From Chloroflexota bacterium (lineage in GTDB: Bacteria > Chloroflexota > UBA11872 > VXOZ01): 64,000 bases of DNA. Shown here in pieces: positions 25,258 to 34,031 of this stretch (positions are counted from its first letter, which is position 1; each line of letters begins with the position of its first letter). The stretch is taken from contig JAPOQA010000054.1 in assembly GCA_026710945.1 (NCBI GenBank), positions 150,914 to 214,913 on the forward strand, written 5' to 3'. The position numbers were made by a program, and so were the translations under genes. A model generated the notes under the pieces. That model saw nothing but the letters and a program-made list of their open reading frames with translations, did no database searches and was not told where the DNA came from.

Positions 25258-26079
25258 ATGGCGTACCGACGTTTCATCGATGCCCACGTCCACTATCCGC
25301 AGACGGCCTTCGATCCGACGGGTTCGCAAGTTCCTATTGAACGCCAGCTCGATGATCTTCTCAGCATGGAGCGCGCGCTTGGCTGCCAGCGGCTATGTTT
25401 GCTTTCCACCGGCGATCCGCCCGTACATGATGCTGTAGCGAGACTCATCAAAGACCAACCCGACTTAATCACAGGTTTTGGCTATATTCGCCTTGGGGTC
25501 GATGAACCGACCATTGTCGATGAGCTTGGCGACATGGGATTTCGCGGCCTCAAGACGATTCGCCCCTTGGAAAACTACGACAGTAAGTCGTATTATCCGC
25601 TCTACGAGCGGGCGGAAGCCCGCAATATGCCAATTCTCTTTCACACGGGGCAGCTTTTTCGCGCTCCTGGCAGCGGGTCGCGGGCAGAAGACGTGAGCAC
25701 CGCGCGCATGATGCCCTGGATGCTCGATCCGATTGCGCGGGCGTTTCCGAAGCTCACGCTCATTGGAGCGCATCTTGGCTCACCCTCATTTGCTGAAGCC
25801 GCGTGGGTAGCCCGTTGGAATGAGAACGTCTACTGGGACCTCAGCGGGCCGATCACTATTCGCTACGGCAATCGCAAAGTCGTGCACGAGATGATGTACA
25901 ACGCGGTGGCTGGCGCAGGGATTACCCACAAGCTGGTGTTCGGCTCCGATGTAACGGCACCGGAGATTCCAGACGTTGTCACCGCTTACGATGCGTTCTT
26001 AGACCGCCTCGGCGCGGATTCGCTGGACAAAGACCAGGTGTACTATGGCAACATGGCCCGCATTCTTGGCATTCTCTAG
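25258..26079 (+). CDS. Amidohydrolase family 2 protein
   Basis: This metal-dependent TIM-barrel hydrolase or decarboxylase has 273 residues. The N-terminal FIDAHVHYP gives the first two His ligands (H-x-H). FHTGQLF and LIGAHLGSP give further His ligands, and the Asp is in FGSDVTAPEIPD. The barrel ends with YYGNMARILGI, typical of COG2159 proteins. Members include gamma-resorcylate-type decarboxylases and lactone hydrolases. It is the middle gene of the isomerase-amidohydrolase-ComA operon. The C-terminal stop is followed within 11 bp by the next gene. Confidence 0.85.
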   Translation: MAYRRFIDAHVHYPQTAFDPTGSQVPIERQLDDLLSMERALGCQRLCLLSTGDPPVHDAVARLIKDQPDLITGFGYIRLGVDEPTIVDELGDMGFRGLKTIRPLENYDSKSYYPLYERAEARNMPILFHTGQLFRAPGSGSRAEDVSTARMMPWMLDPIARAFPKLTLIGAHLGSPSFAEAAWVARWNENVYWDLSGPITIRYGNRKVVHEMMYNAVAGAGITHKLVFGSDVTAPEIPDVVTAYDAFLDRLGADSLDKDQVYYGNMARILGIL

Positions 26080-26090
26080 GCAATACTGCA

Positions 26091-26915
26091 ATGTCTGAAT
26101 ACGCTTTTTCCGCAATCCCCATGCTGGAGCGTCCCGCTAAGCCGCGGACGTCCGGTCAAACAATGATGATTGACTTTGGCCTCGGGCTTAGCCAGCAGGA
26201 GGACATCCTTCGGCTCGCGAGCGCATATATCGATTCCGCCAAACTTGCCGTGGGTGTGGCGCGATTGTTGCCGCGTGAGTTGGTAATGCAAAAGATCAGC
26301 CTCTACCAGCAGTTTGACGTGGCGCCCTATCCTGGCGGGCAGTTCCTCGAGTACGCCGTGCTCTGTGGGAAGGTGGACGAGTATTTTGGAGAAACACGAG
26401 CGATCGGATTCCATGCCGTTGAGGTCTCTGACAACTTACTCTCAATTTCCCTGGACGAAAAGAAGGCGCTAATCGCCAAGGCGCGAGCGACGTACGGCCT
26501 CGAAGTCTATGGCGAAGTGGGTAAGAAAGAGGGATTGGCCGTCACGGTAAGCCTCGAAGAGGACATTGCGGCGTGCCTGGAGGCCGGCAGCAGCAAGGTG
26601 CTTGTGGAGGCGGCGGAAATATTCGGCCATGGGCGAGACAAGTCCTTGGCCGCACAACTCACAAAGGCGGCGCCGCTCGAGAAGCTCATGTTCGAGCTTA
26701 CGGGCCCGTGGATTGAAGGCACCACCTACTCAGAGCCGGATACCCTGGCCCGCTGGCTCATGCAGACTCTTGGCCCCAACGTAAACATTGGCAATGTCTT
26801 GCCGGATAGCTTGCTCCGCATTGAAACCGCCCGCAGAGGCTTGGGCGTCAATGCGGGCGGGGAACTTCCCAGTGGGCTCATGCGCGATGAAGGCATGGAG
26901 GGAAGCTGTGGATGA
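26091..26915 (+). CDS. Phosphosulfolactate synthase-like protein (ComA family)
   Basis: ComA adds sulfite to phosphoenolpyruvate to give (2R)-phospho-3-sulfolactate, the first step to coenzyme M in some archaea and to sulfolactate in bacteria. The 274 residues carry the family's TIM-barrel pattern: RPAKPRTSGQTMMIDFGLG, DSAKLAVGVA, PYPGGQFLEYAVLCGKVDEYF, AVEVSDNLLSI, and EVYGEVGKKEG. Later VLVEAAEIFG and FELTGPWIEG complete the barrel. It follows a sugar isomerase and an amidohydrolase. No ComB or ComC gene lies in the window, so either the product is used otherwise or the enzyme has another role. The start could also be the internal ATG ten codons later. Confidence 0.83.
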   Translation: MSEYAFSAIPMLERPAKPRTSGQTMMIDFGLGLSQQEDILRLASAYIDSAKLAVGVARLLPRELVMQKISLYQQFDVAPYPGGQFLEYAVLCGKVDEYFGETRAIGFHAVEVSDNLLSISLDEKKALIAKARATYGLEVYGEVGKKEGLAVTVSLEEDIAACLEAGSSKVLVEAAEIFGHGRDKSLAAQLTKAAPLEKLMFELTGPWIEGTTYSEPDTLARWLMQTLGPNVNIGNVLPDSLLRIETARRGLGVNAGGELPSGLMRDEGMEGSCG

Positions 26916-26969
26916 CGGCATGCTCTGAAACGTGGACCCAGTATAACGCGGCCATCCTCTGCGTTGTGG

Positions 26970-27737
26970 TCACGAGTTCTCATGGCCCAATAGCCCGGGA
27001 AGTTCCGCAAGAGTCGTAATTGAACGCACTCCCTCCGGCGTTGGCGCACCATCGCGGTTGAGCCACACCGCGTGGAGGCCCGCTTGCCGTGCGCCGTGGT
27101 AATCATTGTGCAAGTCGTCTCCGACGTAGATCGCCTGCTCGGGTTGCATCCCAAGTTGCTTGATTGCCGCATGGAAGATTACAGGATCCGGCTTGGTTAC
27201 GCCCACGTCGGCTGAGCACACAACCACGCTGAACCACTCTTTTAGGTCGAGTTGTGCCAGGTAGTCACCGAGCATTGCATTGAAATTGCTTACCACGCCG
27301 AGCGCTAGTCTGCGTTCTTGCAGGCGACCAAGCGCCGGATTCACATCGGAAAAGACCTCAAGGCGAAATAGATCAAGCAGGTGCTGGCGCATGCGTTTGC
27401 GCGGGAACTGTTTGATTGCCAGCTCCGCCAACATGACATCGCTAGCTGCAAGCTCTAGTTGTCCTAGTTCCTGCTGGTCGCGAATATAGGGAAACCGCTC
27501 GCGGTATAGTCTGATTTCCGCAAAGAGTGCTCTCTCTGCACTCTTTGGGTCAACATGTACGCCATCTGCCGCCAGCAACTGGCAGAGGCGCACTACCGGT
27601 GAGCCATAGGAAACCGGCGCGAATAGCGTGCCGTAGGCGTCCAATAGCACAAGCGCGGGCCGATCGCAAAGTGCCGGGCTTTGCGGGTGCGCATTGTTCA
27701 CGGCCTTGCCCGTGGCCGCCGCACTCGTCGATCTCAT
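26970..27737 (-). CDS. HAD-superfamily hydrolase
   Basis: This 255-residue haloacid dehalogenase-like phosphatase has an alpha-helical cap between the first two motifs. Motif I is LLDAYGTLF (the second Asp of DxD is Tyr, common in this branch), motif II is VVSNFN, motif III is the Lys in VTKPDP, and motif IV is YVGDDLHNDYHGA. It most resembles cytosolic 2-haloacid dehalogenase/phosphatase-like members. A GGGGAGCGGAG site precedes the ATG. It converges with the ComA operon and is divergent from the MarR gene. The substrate is unknown. Confidence 0.85.
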   Translation of the reverse strand: MRSTSAAATGKAVNNAHPQSPALCDRPALVLLDAYGTLFAPVSYGSPVVRLCQLLAADGVHVDPKSAERALFAEIRLYRERFPYIRDQQELGQLELAASDVMLAELAIKQFPRKRMRQHLLDLFRLEVFSDVNPALGRLQERRLALGVVSNFNAMLGDYLAQLDLKEWFSVVVCSADVGVTKPDPVIFHAAIKQLGMQPEQAIYVGDDLHNDYHGARQAGLHAVWLNRDGAPTPEGVRSITTLAELPGLLGHENS

Positions 27738-28261
27738 GGCTCCGCTCCCCGCTTAGTCTGAGCACTGAGGATTCCCCGCCCAAGAATTGGGGAGCGAACC
27801 CTCCTATTCCACGTTCCGGCGGCTGGACAACCGAAGCGTGGGACTTGCTGATTGCTGCCGCGGCGGACCATCACGGAGAAGCGCGCCTAGGCCCCTTTTT
27901 CACGAAATTGGATTGCGTGCTTTGTCATCCAGCGTCGTTTGGCGAGCGCAAGAGTAGAGATTCTGCATAATGAGAGACTGGCAGGTCTATCCCTTCACAC
28001 CCGGTCCTCTCCCATGGCTGCGCTGCAATCGTACCCGATGGCCACGCCTGAGTCTATTGAATTGGGAGAGGATACATGGAACCGTACGCGGGCAACACCT
28101 CAAATCGCACCAAGTGCTATAGATATTCTGCTGTGGGGATGCTCTCGCATTACTGAAACGTAGGGCATGGATTGCACCGTATGAATGGCATGAGTTGCGT
28201 ATGATACAATGGCTCCAGATAGTTTGCCTGACATTAATTATTCGTAGAAAGTTCAAGCGCT
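27738..28261. other. Gene-poor spacer (524 bp)
   Basis: I find no convincing gene, RNA or strong palindrome. Short open frames exist but lack ribosome-binding sites and recognisable motifs. The right end should hold the promoter of the MarR-type regulator; TTGCGTATGATACAAT near 28196-28211 is a weak candidate. Confidence 0.5.
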
Positions 28262-28753
28262 TTGAGCCAAGCATCACTAAAGGATGAGATTTGGGGACCG
28301 ACGCCCGACTATCTCGGGGTCTATGTCTCCGGCCTGGCAAACGCGGTAACAAAGGGCATTGCGAAGCAACTCATGCCCCTTGGCGTTTCTCCGATAGAGT
28401 TCATCATTCTCGGCGTCTGCTTCCGTTCCGGGACAACTACGGTTTCCCAATTGGCGAAAGTGGCGCCGGTTGATGCCGGCAGCGTCAGTCGTACCGTGAA
28501 CAAGCTCTTCGAACAGGGAATGCTAACGAGGAGGCGTCTGCGGGGGGACCGGCGGGTGGTGAGTCTTGGATTGACAGAGGAAGGGCTCCGCCTGGTTCCT
28601 ATACTCATTGAACGGGTTCAAGAGCACAATGCCATGCTGGCGGAAGGCATTACACCGGAAGAACGGGCCGTATTCATCGCGGTCTCCGAGAGAATAGTTT
28701 TGAACTTCTCGCAGAAGTGGGAAGAGGGAGAGGCCGACCAAGGGTTGGATTAG
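28262..28753 (+). CDS. MarR-family transcriptional regulator
   Basis: This 163-residue winged-helix protein binds DNA as a dimer. The winged helix spans about residues 45-105: VSPIEFIILGVCFRSG, then TTVSQLAKVAPVDAGSVSRTVNKLFEQGMLTRRRLRGDRRVVSLGLTEEG read across helix 3, the recognition helix and the wing (D-x-R in GDRR). The terminal helices form the dimer interface. The chosen start is TTG at 28262, five bases after an AAGTTC-rich stretch; no ATG lies nearby. Its target is unknown; neither neighbour is an obvious efflux gene. Confidence 0.88.
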   Translation: MSQASLKDEIWGPTPDYLGVYVSGLANAVTKGIAKQLMPLGVSPIEFIILGVCFRSGTTTVSQLAKVAPVDAGSVSRTVNKLFEQGMLTRRRLRGDRRVVSLGLTEEGLRLVPILIERVQEHNAMLAEGITPEERAVFIAVSERIVLNFSQKWEEGEADQGLD

Positions 28754-28920
28754 GTAGAGGCGGCGGGAGCCCGAGCAACTCCTCGAATGCGGACCCTTCA
28801 GCCCCTGGGCGAGACTACAGAGTCATTGTATGTTACACGCCGCGACCGCGTAGACGTCATGCTTGGCCCCGTGCACACCCATGTCACGTATGCAAGCGGA
28901 GTGCGGGCTAGATCTCCACG

Positions 28921-29706
28921 CTACCACCAACGCCACGGCATCTGGTTTTCGTAGTAATGTACCGGTACTTCGGGTAGCCTTGCCTGGAGCTCTTGGGCAA
29001 AGATGGCAAGTCCGGGGTTCTCACTCACTTCGTGGCTGGTTTCGATCATCGGCACTCCGGAGTCTAGCGCAAAGTGCATGCCGTAGTTGTCGCTCTCCCC
29101 TGCAATGAATACGTCACAGCCGTACTTGAGAGTTGACTGCATGTAGCCGACATTAACGAAGAGGCCCAGGCCACCCCAGGGCAACCCCGCCCGCCGCACC
29201 GTCGCCGTCGGATCGTATGGTGTCGCTCGCACCGCCTCCATGCCGAGTGCGGATTTTACGTGCTCTACGAGCGCCCCATAGGTCGTGCCCGGAGGCAGGT
29301 CATAGGCCTTGAGGTAAGGTCCTTCGTCTACCGCCGGCTTGCCGAGGCTAAGCCTCTCGGCGAAGGCAGTAAAGATGCAGTGACGATCCAGCATCCCGTG
29401 GGCACGAATGACCGCAATACCGCTCTCCGCAAGCAATCCGATGCGCCGCTGGTTCACACGCCAGCTTAGATACTCCACCGGCGTCGTGCTGTGCGGAGGC
29501 CGCCACGACGGAAAGTACAGGTCCTCATGGGCAATGATGAGGTTGGCGCCAGCCTCTTTCGCATGTTCAATGGCATCGAGGCTCGCCATCCAGCACACTT
29601 GGATACCGCCAACTTCCTGCTCTCGGTCGCCAAAGAGAATCCCTTCATCGCCGCCCTGAGGGCCGCAGGAGTCTACAATTTCCCGTAGTACTTCGGACGT
29701 ACGCAT
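28921..29706 (-). CDS. NIF3-like dinuclear metal centre protein
   Basis: This 261-residue protein belongs to the NIF3/YbgI family, which has a dinuclear metal site and often a hexameric ring. Family marks are LIIAHEDLYFP (the usual HH is HE here), VIRAHGMLDRH, and the C-terminal DSGVPMIETSHEVSENPG, which supplies His and Glu ligands. IAGESDNYGMHFALD is also typical. Biochemical roles reported for the family vary (GTP cyclohydrolase-like or hydrolase) and are not settled. It is divergent from the ceramidase-like genes across an 82-bp gap. Confidence 0.78.
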   Translation of the reverse strand: MRTSEVLREIVDSCGPQGGDEGILFGDREQEVGGIQVCWMASLDAIEHAKEAGANLIIAHEDLYFPSWRPPHSTTPVEYLSWRVNQRRIGLLAESGIAVIRAHGMLDRHCIFTAFAERLSLGKPAVDEGPYLKAYDLPPGTTYGALVEHVKSALGMEAVRATPYDPTATVRRAGLPWGGLGLFVNVGYMQSTLKYGCDVFIAGESDNYGMHFALDSGVPMIETSHEVSENPGLAIFAQELQARLPEVPVHYYENQMPWRWW

Positions 29707-29788
29707 TTTTGCACCCTTCTCCTGGCATGACTTGCATGTATGAACTCACTGCATCATGATAGCGAATAGTAACGAGAGGGAGCAGCAA

Positions 29789-31150
29789 ATGCAGAATTGG
29801 CTGACGCGGGAGGACGAGGTGCTGCCAGAACGTGCCCCGCTGTGGGCGGGAGCGGCCAAAACGCAGATCACACCGGCAATTGGAGGCTTGCTCCAAAGCG
29901 GCATGACGGTGATATCAACGGGTGTGCTTGACGACCTCTATAGCACCGCCGTCGTTTTGGACGATGGATCGACAAAAGTTGCGCTGGTCGGCAATGACCT
30001 CATTTACATGGAAGCCTCGCTGGCCTCCGCGATACGGGCGCGCATTGCCAAACAGACCGACATCCCCGGTGATAACGTCCTGCTGAATGCTTCCCACACG
30101 CATTCCGGCCCCAGCATCTCTGTGCTTTCGCCGGACCCCGTGGACTTGGAATACCGTGAGTGGGTCATCCAGCGCATCACCGATACCGTGGCGCGTGCTA
30201 ATGCAGCTCTTGAGCCAGCCTCGCTTGCCATTGGTGAGGCGGAGGGCTTGTTTGCCATCAATCGCAGGAAAGTAGTGGATGGCACCTCGAGCATGCTGCC
30301 CAACTATGAGGATACGGTGGATAACCGCGCGCGAGTCATACGCGTCGATCGCCTGGACGGCTCGGCGCTCGCTATCGTCTTTTCGGCGGCTTGTCACGGC
30401 ACGGGCTTTGACTATCGCGGTAATCCCGTAATTGGGGGTGATTACATTTCGCCGGCCAAAGACGAGATTGAGCGCTCATTTGCAACGGAGGGCGCGCCGA
30501 TTGCGGTCTTTCTGACCGGCTGTGGCGGTAACATCCGTCCAAGAGTGCTGACACCGGCAGGCGATCGCTTTCATCCCTGCACGGCGGCGGAGATCCAGGC
30601 GCTCGGCCGCGGCGCCGGCGCTGTGGCGGTACGCGCGGCGCGCGAGAGCCATATGGCCGTGGGTTATCCCATCGCCGTCGCCAGAGAGCAACTCCCGCTC
30701 CCCTTCCAAGATCCCCCCACAATAGAGGAGCTCAAGTTGTATCGCACGGAATCCGGCCGCAATCGCTGGCTCACGTGGGCAGACTACCTCATCGAGAAGC
30801 TGGAGAACGGCGAGAAACTTCCCACAACAGTAGATATGGAAGTCCAAGTTGTGAGGCTCGGCGGTGTTTGCATCGTCGCCATGGGTGGTGAGGTGTTTGT
30901 GGAAATCGGGCTGGCAATCGAGCGGGCGCTGCAGGACAGCCACCGGGCGCAGATGGCGCTCACCCTCGGCTACAGCAACTCGGAAGTAGGCTACGTCTGC
31001 ACTGCCAAGTCCTATCCTGAAGGCGGCTCCGAACCGGCTGACTTTTACCGCTGGTTCTGGTATCCGGCGCCGTTCCGGCCGGAGACCGAGCAATTCGTGG
31101 TGAGTCGCGCCTTGGCTCTCGCAGAGCAGGTTTCTCAACCGGCAGACTAG
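29789..31150 (+). CDS. Neutral ceramidase-like hydrolase (copy 1)
   Basis: This resembles the catalytic N-terminal domain of neutral/alkaline ceramidases (zinc amidases that cut N-acylsphingosine). The start at 29789 is chosen because GAGAGGGAG lies 8 bases before it. Landmarks are AGAAKTQITPAIGG near the start, NASHTHSGP (zinc His pair), SAACHGTG, and FLTGCGGNIRPR. The length of 453 residues is shorter than complete neutral ceramidases (about 650 or more), so the C-terminal domain is missing. No signal peptide is present, so a secreted ceramidase role is doubtful. A paralog follows 56 bp downstream. Confidence 0.82.
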   Translation: MQNWLTREDEVLPERAPLWAGAAKTQITPAIGGLLQSGMTVISTGVLDDLYSTAVVLDDGSTKVALVGNDLIYMEASLASAIRARIAKQTDIPGDNVLLNASHTHSGPSISVLSPDPVDLEYREWVIQRITDTVARANAALEPASLAIGEAEGLFAINRRKVVDGTSSMLPNYEDTVDNRARVIRVDRLDGSALAIVFSAACHGTGFDYRGNPVIGGDYISPAKDEIERSFATEGAPIAVFLTGCGGNIRPRVLTPAGDRFHPCTAAEIQALGRGAGAVAVRAARESHMAVGYPIAVAREQLPLPFQDPPTIEELKLYRTESGRNRWLTWADYLIEKLENGEKLPTTVDMEVQVVRLGGVCIVAMGGEVFVEIGLAIERALQDSHRAQMALTLGYSNSEVGYVCTAKSYPEGGSEPADFYRWFWYPAPFRPETEQFVVSRALALAEQVSQPAD

Positions 31151-31206
31151 ATTTCGCAATTCACTGATTCCACCGATATTCCGCACTAGAGAAGCAAGAA
31201 AGGCAG

Positions 31207-32607
31207 ATGATGTCCGGTAGCGTCCGCATGGGTGCGGCGAAAGTAAACATAACTCCGCCGGTGGGTACGCATCTCGGCGGCTATGGCAATCGCCAGCAGC
31301 CTTCTGATGACATTCACGACGAACTCTACGCCGCTGCCTATGTATTTGACGATGGAGATACCACTGTTGCCGTTGTTGGCGCCGATCTCGTTGACATTTC
31401 TTTGGAGCGCACGCACGCTATTCGCAGGAAAATCACGGCGGCGACAGGGATACCGGGCTCCCACGTCATGCTGGGCATGACCCATGCCCACAGCGGCCCC
31501 AACACGAAAGATTGGGGCGCGGGGCTGCCGGGCGCCAGCGTACCGTATCCGGGTGGTATTCCCGATGAGGAACTGACGTACGCGCTGCCGATCCTCGACC
31601 ACGACTACCTGACCGAGCTGGAGAACAAGCTCGCGGGCGTCGTAGCCATGGCGATGCAAGGGTTTCAGAACGTGCACGGTGGCATTGGCACTGGGCAGTA
31701 CGGTCTCGCCATCAACCGACGCGGCGAGCGCAACGGTGAAGTGGTCAATTGTCCCCGCCCCGACGGCCTCGTGGACCATTCGCTGCCGGTATTGCGCTTT
31801 GATAACGATGCCGGCGAACCGGCAGGCATCATCTTCAATTACGCTTGCCATCCCACGAGCATGAGCGACAACTTTGCCATCAGCGCCGACTATCCCGGCC
31901 CAGCGCGGTCGTTTGTGGAGGATGTATACGGCAATGATTGCGTAGTAGGTTTTCTCCTCGGCTGCCATGGTGACATTCGACCCAATTACACCGACGAAAC
32001 CGGCCGCAGCTTCCGCTCAGCGATATTTCCCGAACTCGAACGGGAAGGCCGCATCATGGGCGCGGAAGTGATAAAAACACGCGAACGCATCAGCCCGCGC
32101 TCCTTAGAGGGTGTGGCCGCAGCCAGCACATCCATCGTTGCTCCGTTCGCCGAGCCGCCTACCGCCGAATACCTGCGCGAGGCACTTGAAACAGGTGCGT
32201 TTCCTGACACTGGGAGACGCCTCCCCTTCTGCAAAGCGCGGTGGGCGCAGCGCATTCTCCGTCAGCTTGAAGCCGGTACGCTGGCCGACGGCTTGGAGAC
32301 CGAACTCCAGGTTATTCGCGTGGGACACCTGGTGTTCGTCGGCTTTCCTGGGGAATTCTTCCTGGAATACGGCATGGAAACGCGAAGGCGGGTGAAGGAA
32401 GAATTCGGCCTCGATGTAGTCCACGTGAGCATGGCGAATGACATGATCGGCTACGTTGCGTCGGACCGAGAAATCCCACGCGGCGGCTACGAAGTCGGCT
32501 CCTACCAGGATGACGAGCTCGCTCCGGCCCATTACCGCACAGGTACCCAGGGCCTCTTTGTTGGCCGAGCGCTTGAACTCGTGAGCTCGATATTGCCAGG
32601 CGCTTAG
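31207..32607 (+). CDS. Neutral ceramidase-like hydrolase (copy 2)
   Basis: This is a second family member in tandem (466 residues). Landmarks are MGAAKVNITPPVGTHLGGYG, GMTHAHSGPN (zinc His pair), NYACHPTSMS, and LLGCHGDIRPNYTD. The motifs match copy 1, but intervening sequence has diverged strongly, so this is an old duplication or separate recruitment. AAAGGCAG precedes an ATG-ATG pair. There is no signal peptide, so it probably acts in the cytosol. Substrates in truncated bacterial relatives are largely unknown; N-acyl amines or sphingolipid-derived amides are possible. Confidence 0.83.
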   Translation: MMSGSVRMGAAKVNITPPVGTHLGGYGNRQQPSDDIHDELYAAAYVFDDGDTTVAVVGADLVDISLERTHAIRRKITAATGIPGSHVMLGMTHAHSGPNTKDWGAGLPGASVPYPGGIPDEELTYALPILDHDYLTELENKLAGVVAMAMQGFQNVHGGIGTGQYGLAINRRGERNGEVVNCPRPDGLVDHSLPVLRFDNDAGEPAGIIFNYACHPTSMSDNFAISADYPGPARSFVEDVYGNDCVVGFLLGCHGDIRPNYTDETGRSFRSAIFPELEREGRIMGAEVIKTRERISPRSLEGVAAASTSIVAPFAEPPTAEYLREALETGAFPDTGRRLPFCKARWAQRILRQLEAGTLADGLETELQVIRVGHLVFVGFPGEFFLEYGMETRRRVKEEFGLDVVHVSMANDMIGYVASDREIPRGGYEVGSYQDDELAPAHYRTGTQGLFVGRALELVSSILPGA

Positions 32608-32821
32608 GTTGCCGTCAGACTGCTACTTTGTAGAGGGAATTGCAATCAGGAAATGGGGCTTGCCATTACGCCGCCAACGGGTTTTTCTCGTGTGGACTTG
32701 AGAAGTCCTCTAGATTGACTGTGCACGCGAAGGGCGGACTGACGCCCCCTTGAATTGCAGGGAATTACTGGCACTACAATGAGCTCTTGAAACTCTCTGT
32801 ACTGTTTTGGATGAGTACCGC

Positions 32822-33790
32822 ATGCAATCTCCAATTGAACCGGGCATTTTTCTTCCCACGCTGGAACTCTGGCTTGATTCGCGGAGAGTAAAAGCCGAAG
32901 GATACATCTCTCACGCGCACAGCGACCACCTTGCCTCGCATCATCACGTGCTTGCGACTGCGGAAACTATCGCTTTGGCTGCCCAGCGCATGAAGATCAA
33001 GCAAGCGCAGCCGCTTCGGTTCGGTGAGCCGCTGGAGCGCGACGATTACACGCTAACGCTCTTTCCGGCCGGTCACTGTCTGGGCGCGGCGCAGGTCGCC
33101 ATCGACGTGCATGCAACCGGTGAACGAATTGTGTATACGGGCGATCTGCACCTCGGGCAGGATCTCTTTGGACAACCGGCTCAGCCCTTACCATGCGATA
33201 CGCTCATCATTGATGCGACTTTCGGTCACCCGGACTACGTCTTTCCGACTCGTGCGAGCGTTGTCAGCCAACTGTGCGAGTGGGTCATCGATACATTCAA
33301 TGAGGGAGCAGTGCCAGTCGTGCTCGCCTATAGCCTGGGCAAGGGGCAAGAGGCCTTGCATATCCTGCTGGACGCGGGTTTTGACGTTCAGGTGGACGAA
33401 TCAACGTATGCGATGTCGGCGGTCTACTTACAGATGGGCGCCAGGTTTCCGGGCAAACTGATCCGCTGGCGCGGCAGGCGTGAGGAAGGTACGGTCGTCT
33501 TGATGCCGCCTCATGTGCGTCGGCGCTCCGAGACGTTCGCGCTCACTCCCTATCGCACTGTGCTTCTTAGCGGCTGGGCCGTCGATCCTTCATGCAAGTA
33601 TCGCATGCGTGTCGATGAGGCGCTGCCGCTGAGCGACCACTGCGACTGGAATCAACTCAATGCGTATGTTGAACAGGCTAAGCCGAAACGGGTATTCACG
33701 ATGTTCGGCCCGCAACAATTCTCCGCTCATTTGCGCGATAGAGGCTTTGACGCTTGGCCTCTTGAAGCCCGCCAGCCGGCACTCTTCTAG
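32822..33790 (+). CDS. MBL-fold metallo-hydrolase (RNA/DNA-processing exonuclease-like)
   Basis: This 322-residue metallo-beta-lactamase-fold protein has SHAHSDHLASHHH, matching H-x-H-x-D-H. LFPAGHCLGAAQVAID and YTGDLHLGQDLF supply further ligands, and LSDHCDWNQLNAYV lies near the C-terminus. The pattern is closest to the COG1236 nuclease-like group (beta-CASP-related or ligase-associated exonucleases). The ATG at 32822 is chosen; TTG at 32807 is also possible, and neither has a clear ribosome-binding site. No ligase gene is adjacent. Its role is inferred as DNA or RNA processing. Confidence 0.78.
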   Translation: MQSPIEPGIFLPTLELWLDSRRVKAEGYISHAHSDHLASHHHVLATAETIALAAQRMKIKQAQPLRFGEPLERDDYTLTLFPAGHCLGAAQVAIDVHATGERIVYTGDLHLGQDLFGQPAQPLPCDTLIIDATFGHPDYVFPTRASVVSQLCEWVIDTFNEGAVPVVLAYSLGKGQEALHILLDAGFDVQVDESTYAMSAVYLQMGARFPGKLIRWRGRREEGTVVLMPPHVRRRSETFALTPYRTVLLSGWAVDPSCKYRMRVDEALPLSDHCDWNQLNAYVEQAKPKRVFTMFGPQQFSAHLRDRGFDAWPLEARQPALF

Positions 33791-33946
33791 TCGTTTGCGT
33801 CAAAACGACCGGGTAGTGCTTTCGTCCATACTTCCGTTCTTGTTTCTTTCCTAAACTATGCCTATCGGCGATAATGCATAGAACGTGCAGGGGTCGGCAG
33901 TGCACGCTTGGGGGCACAAGGCGCGACGCCGGCATGGTGATTTTGT

Positions 33947-33966
33947 AAGCCCGCTATAGCGGGCTT
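33947..33966. repeat. Perfect 20-bp palindrome
   Basis: AAGCCCGCTATAGCGGGCTT is self-complementary over its whole length and lies between the MBL-fold gene and the phytanoyl-CoA dioxygenase. It lacks a following T-run on either strand. A REP-like element or transcriptional boundary is possible. Confidence 0.7.
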
Positions 33967-34031
33967 GACGCAAGCGGCAAACTGACCTGGGATTCAATCC
34001 TATTGTTTAACAACAGACCCATGGAGGTGTA

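Noticed and set aside
27738..28261. Possible small cytochrome-like gene (a CxxCH-like stretch)
   Set aside because: The CVLCHP stretch occurs once in a frame with no start signal and no other family feature.
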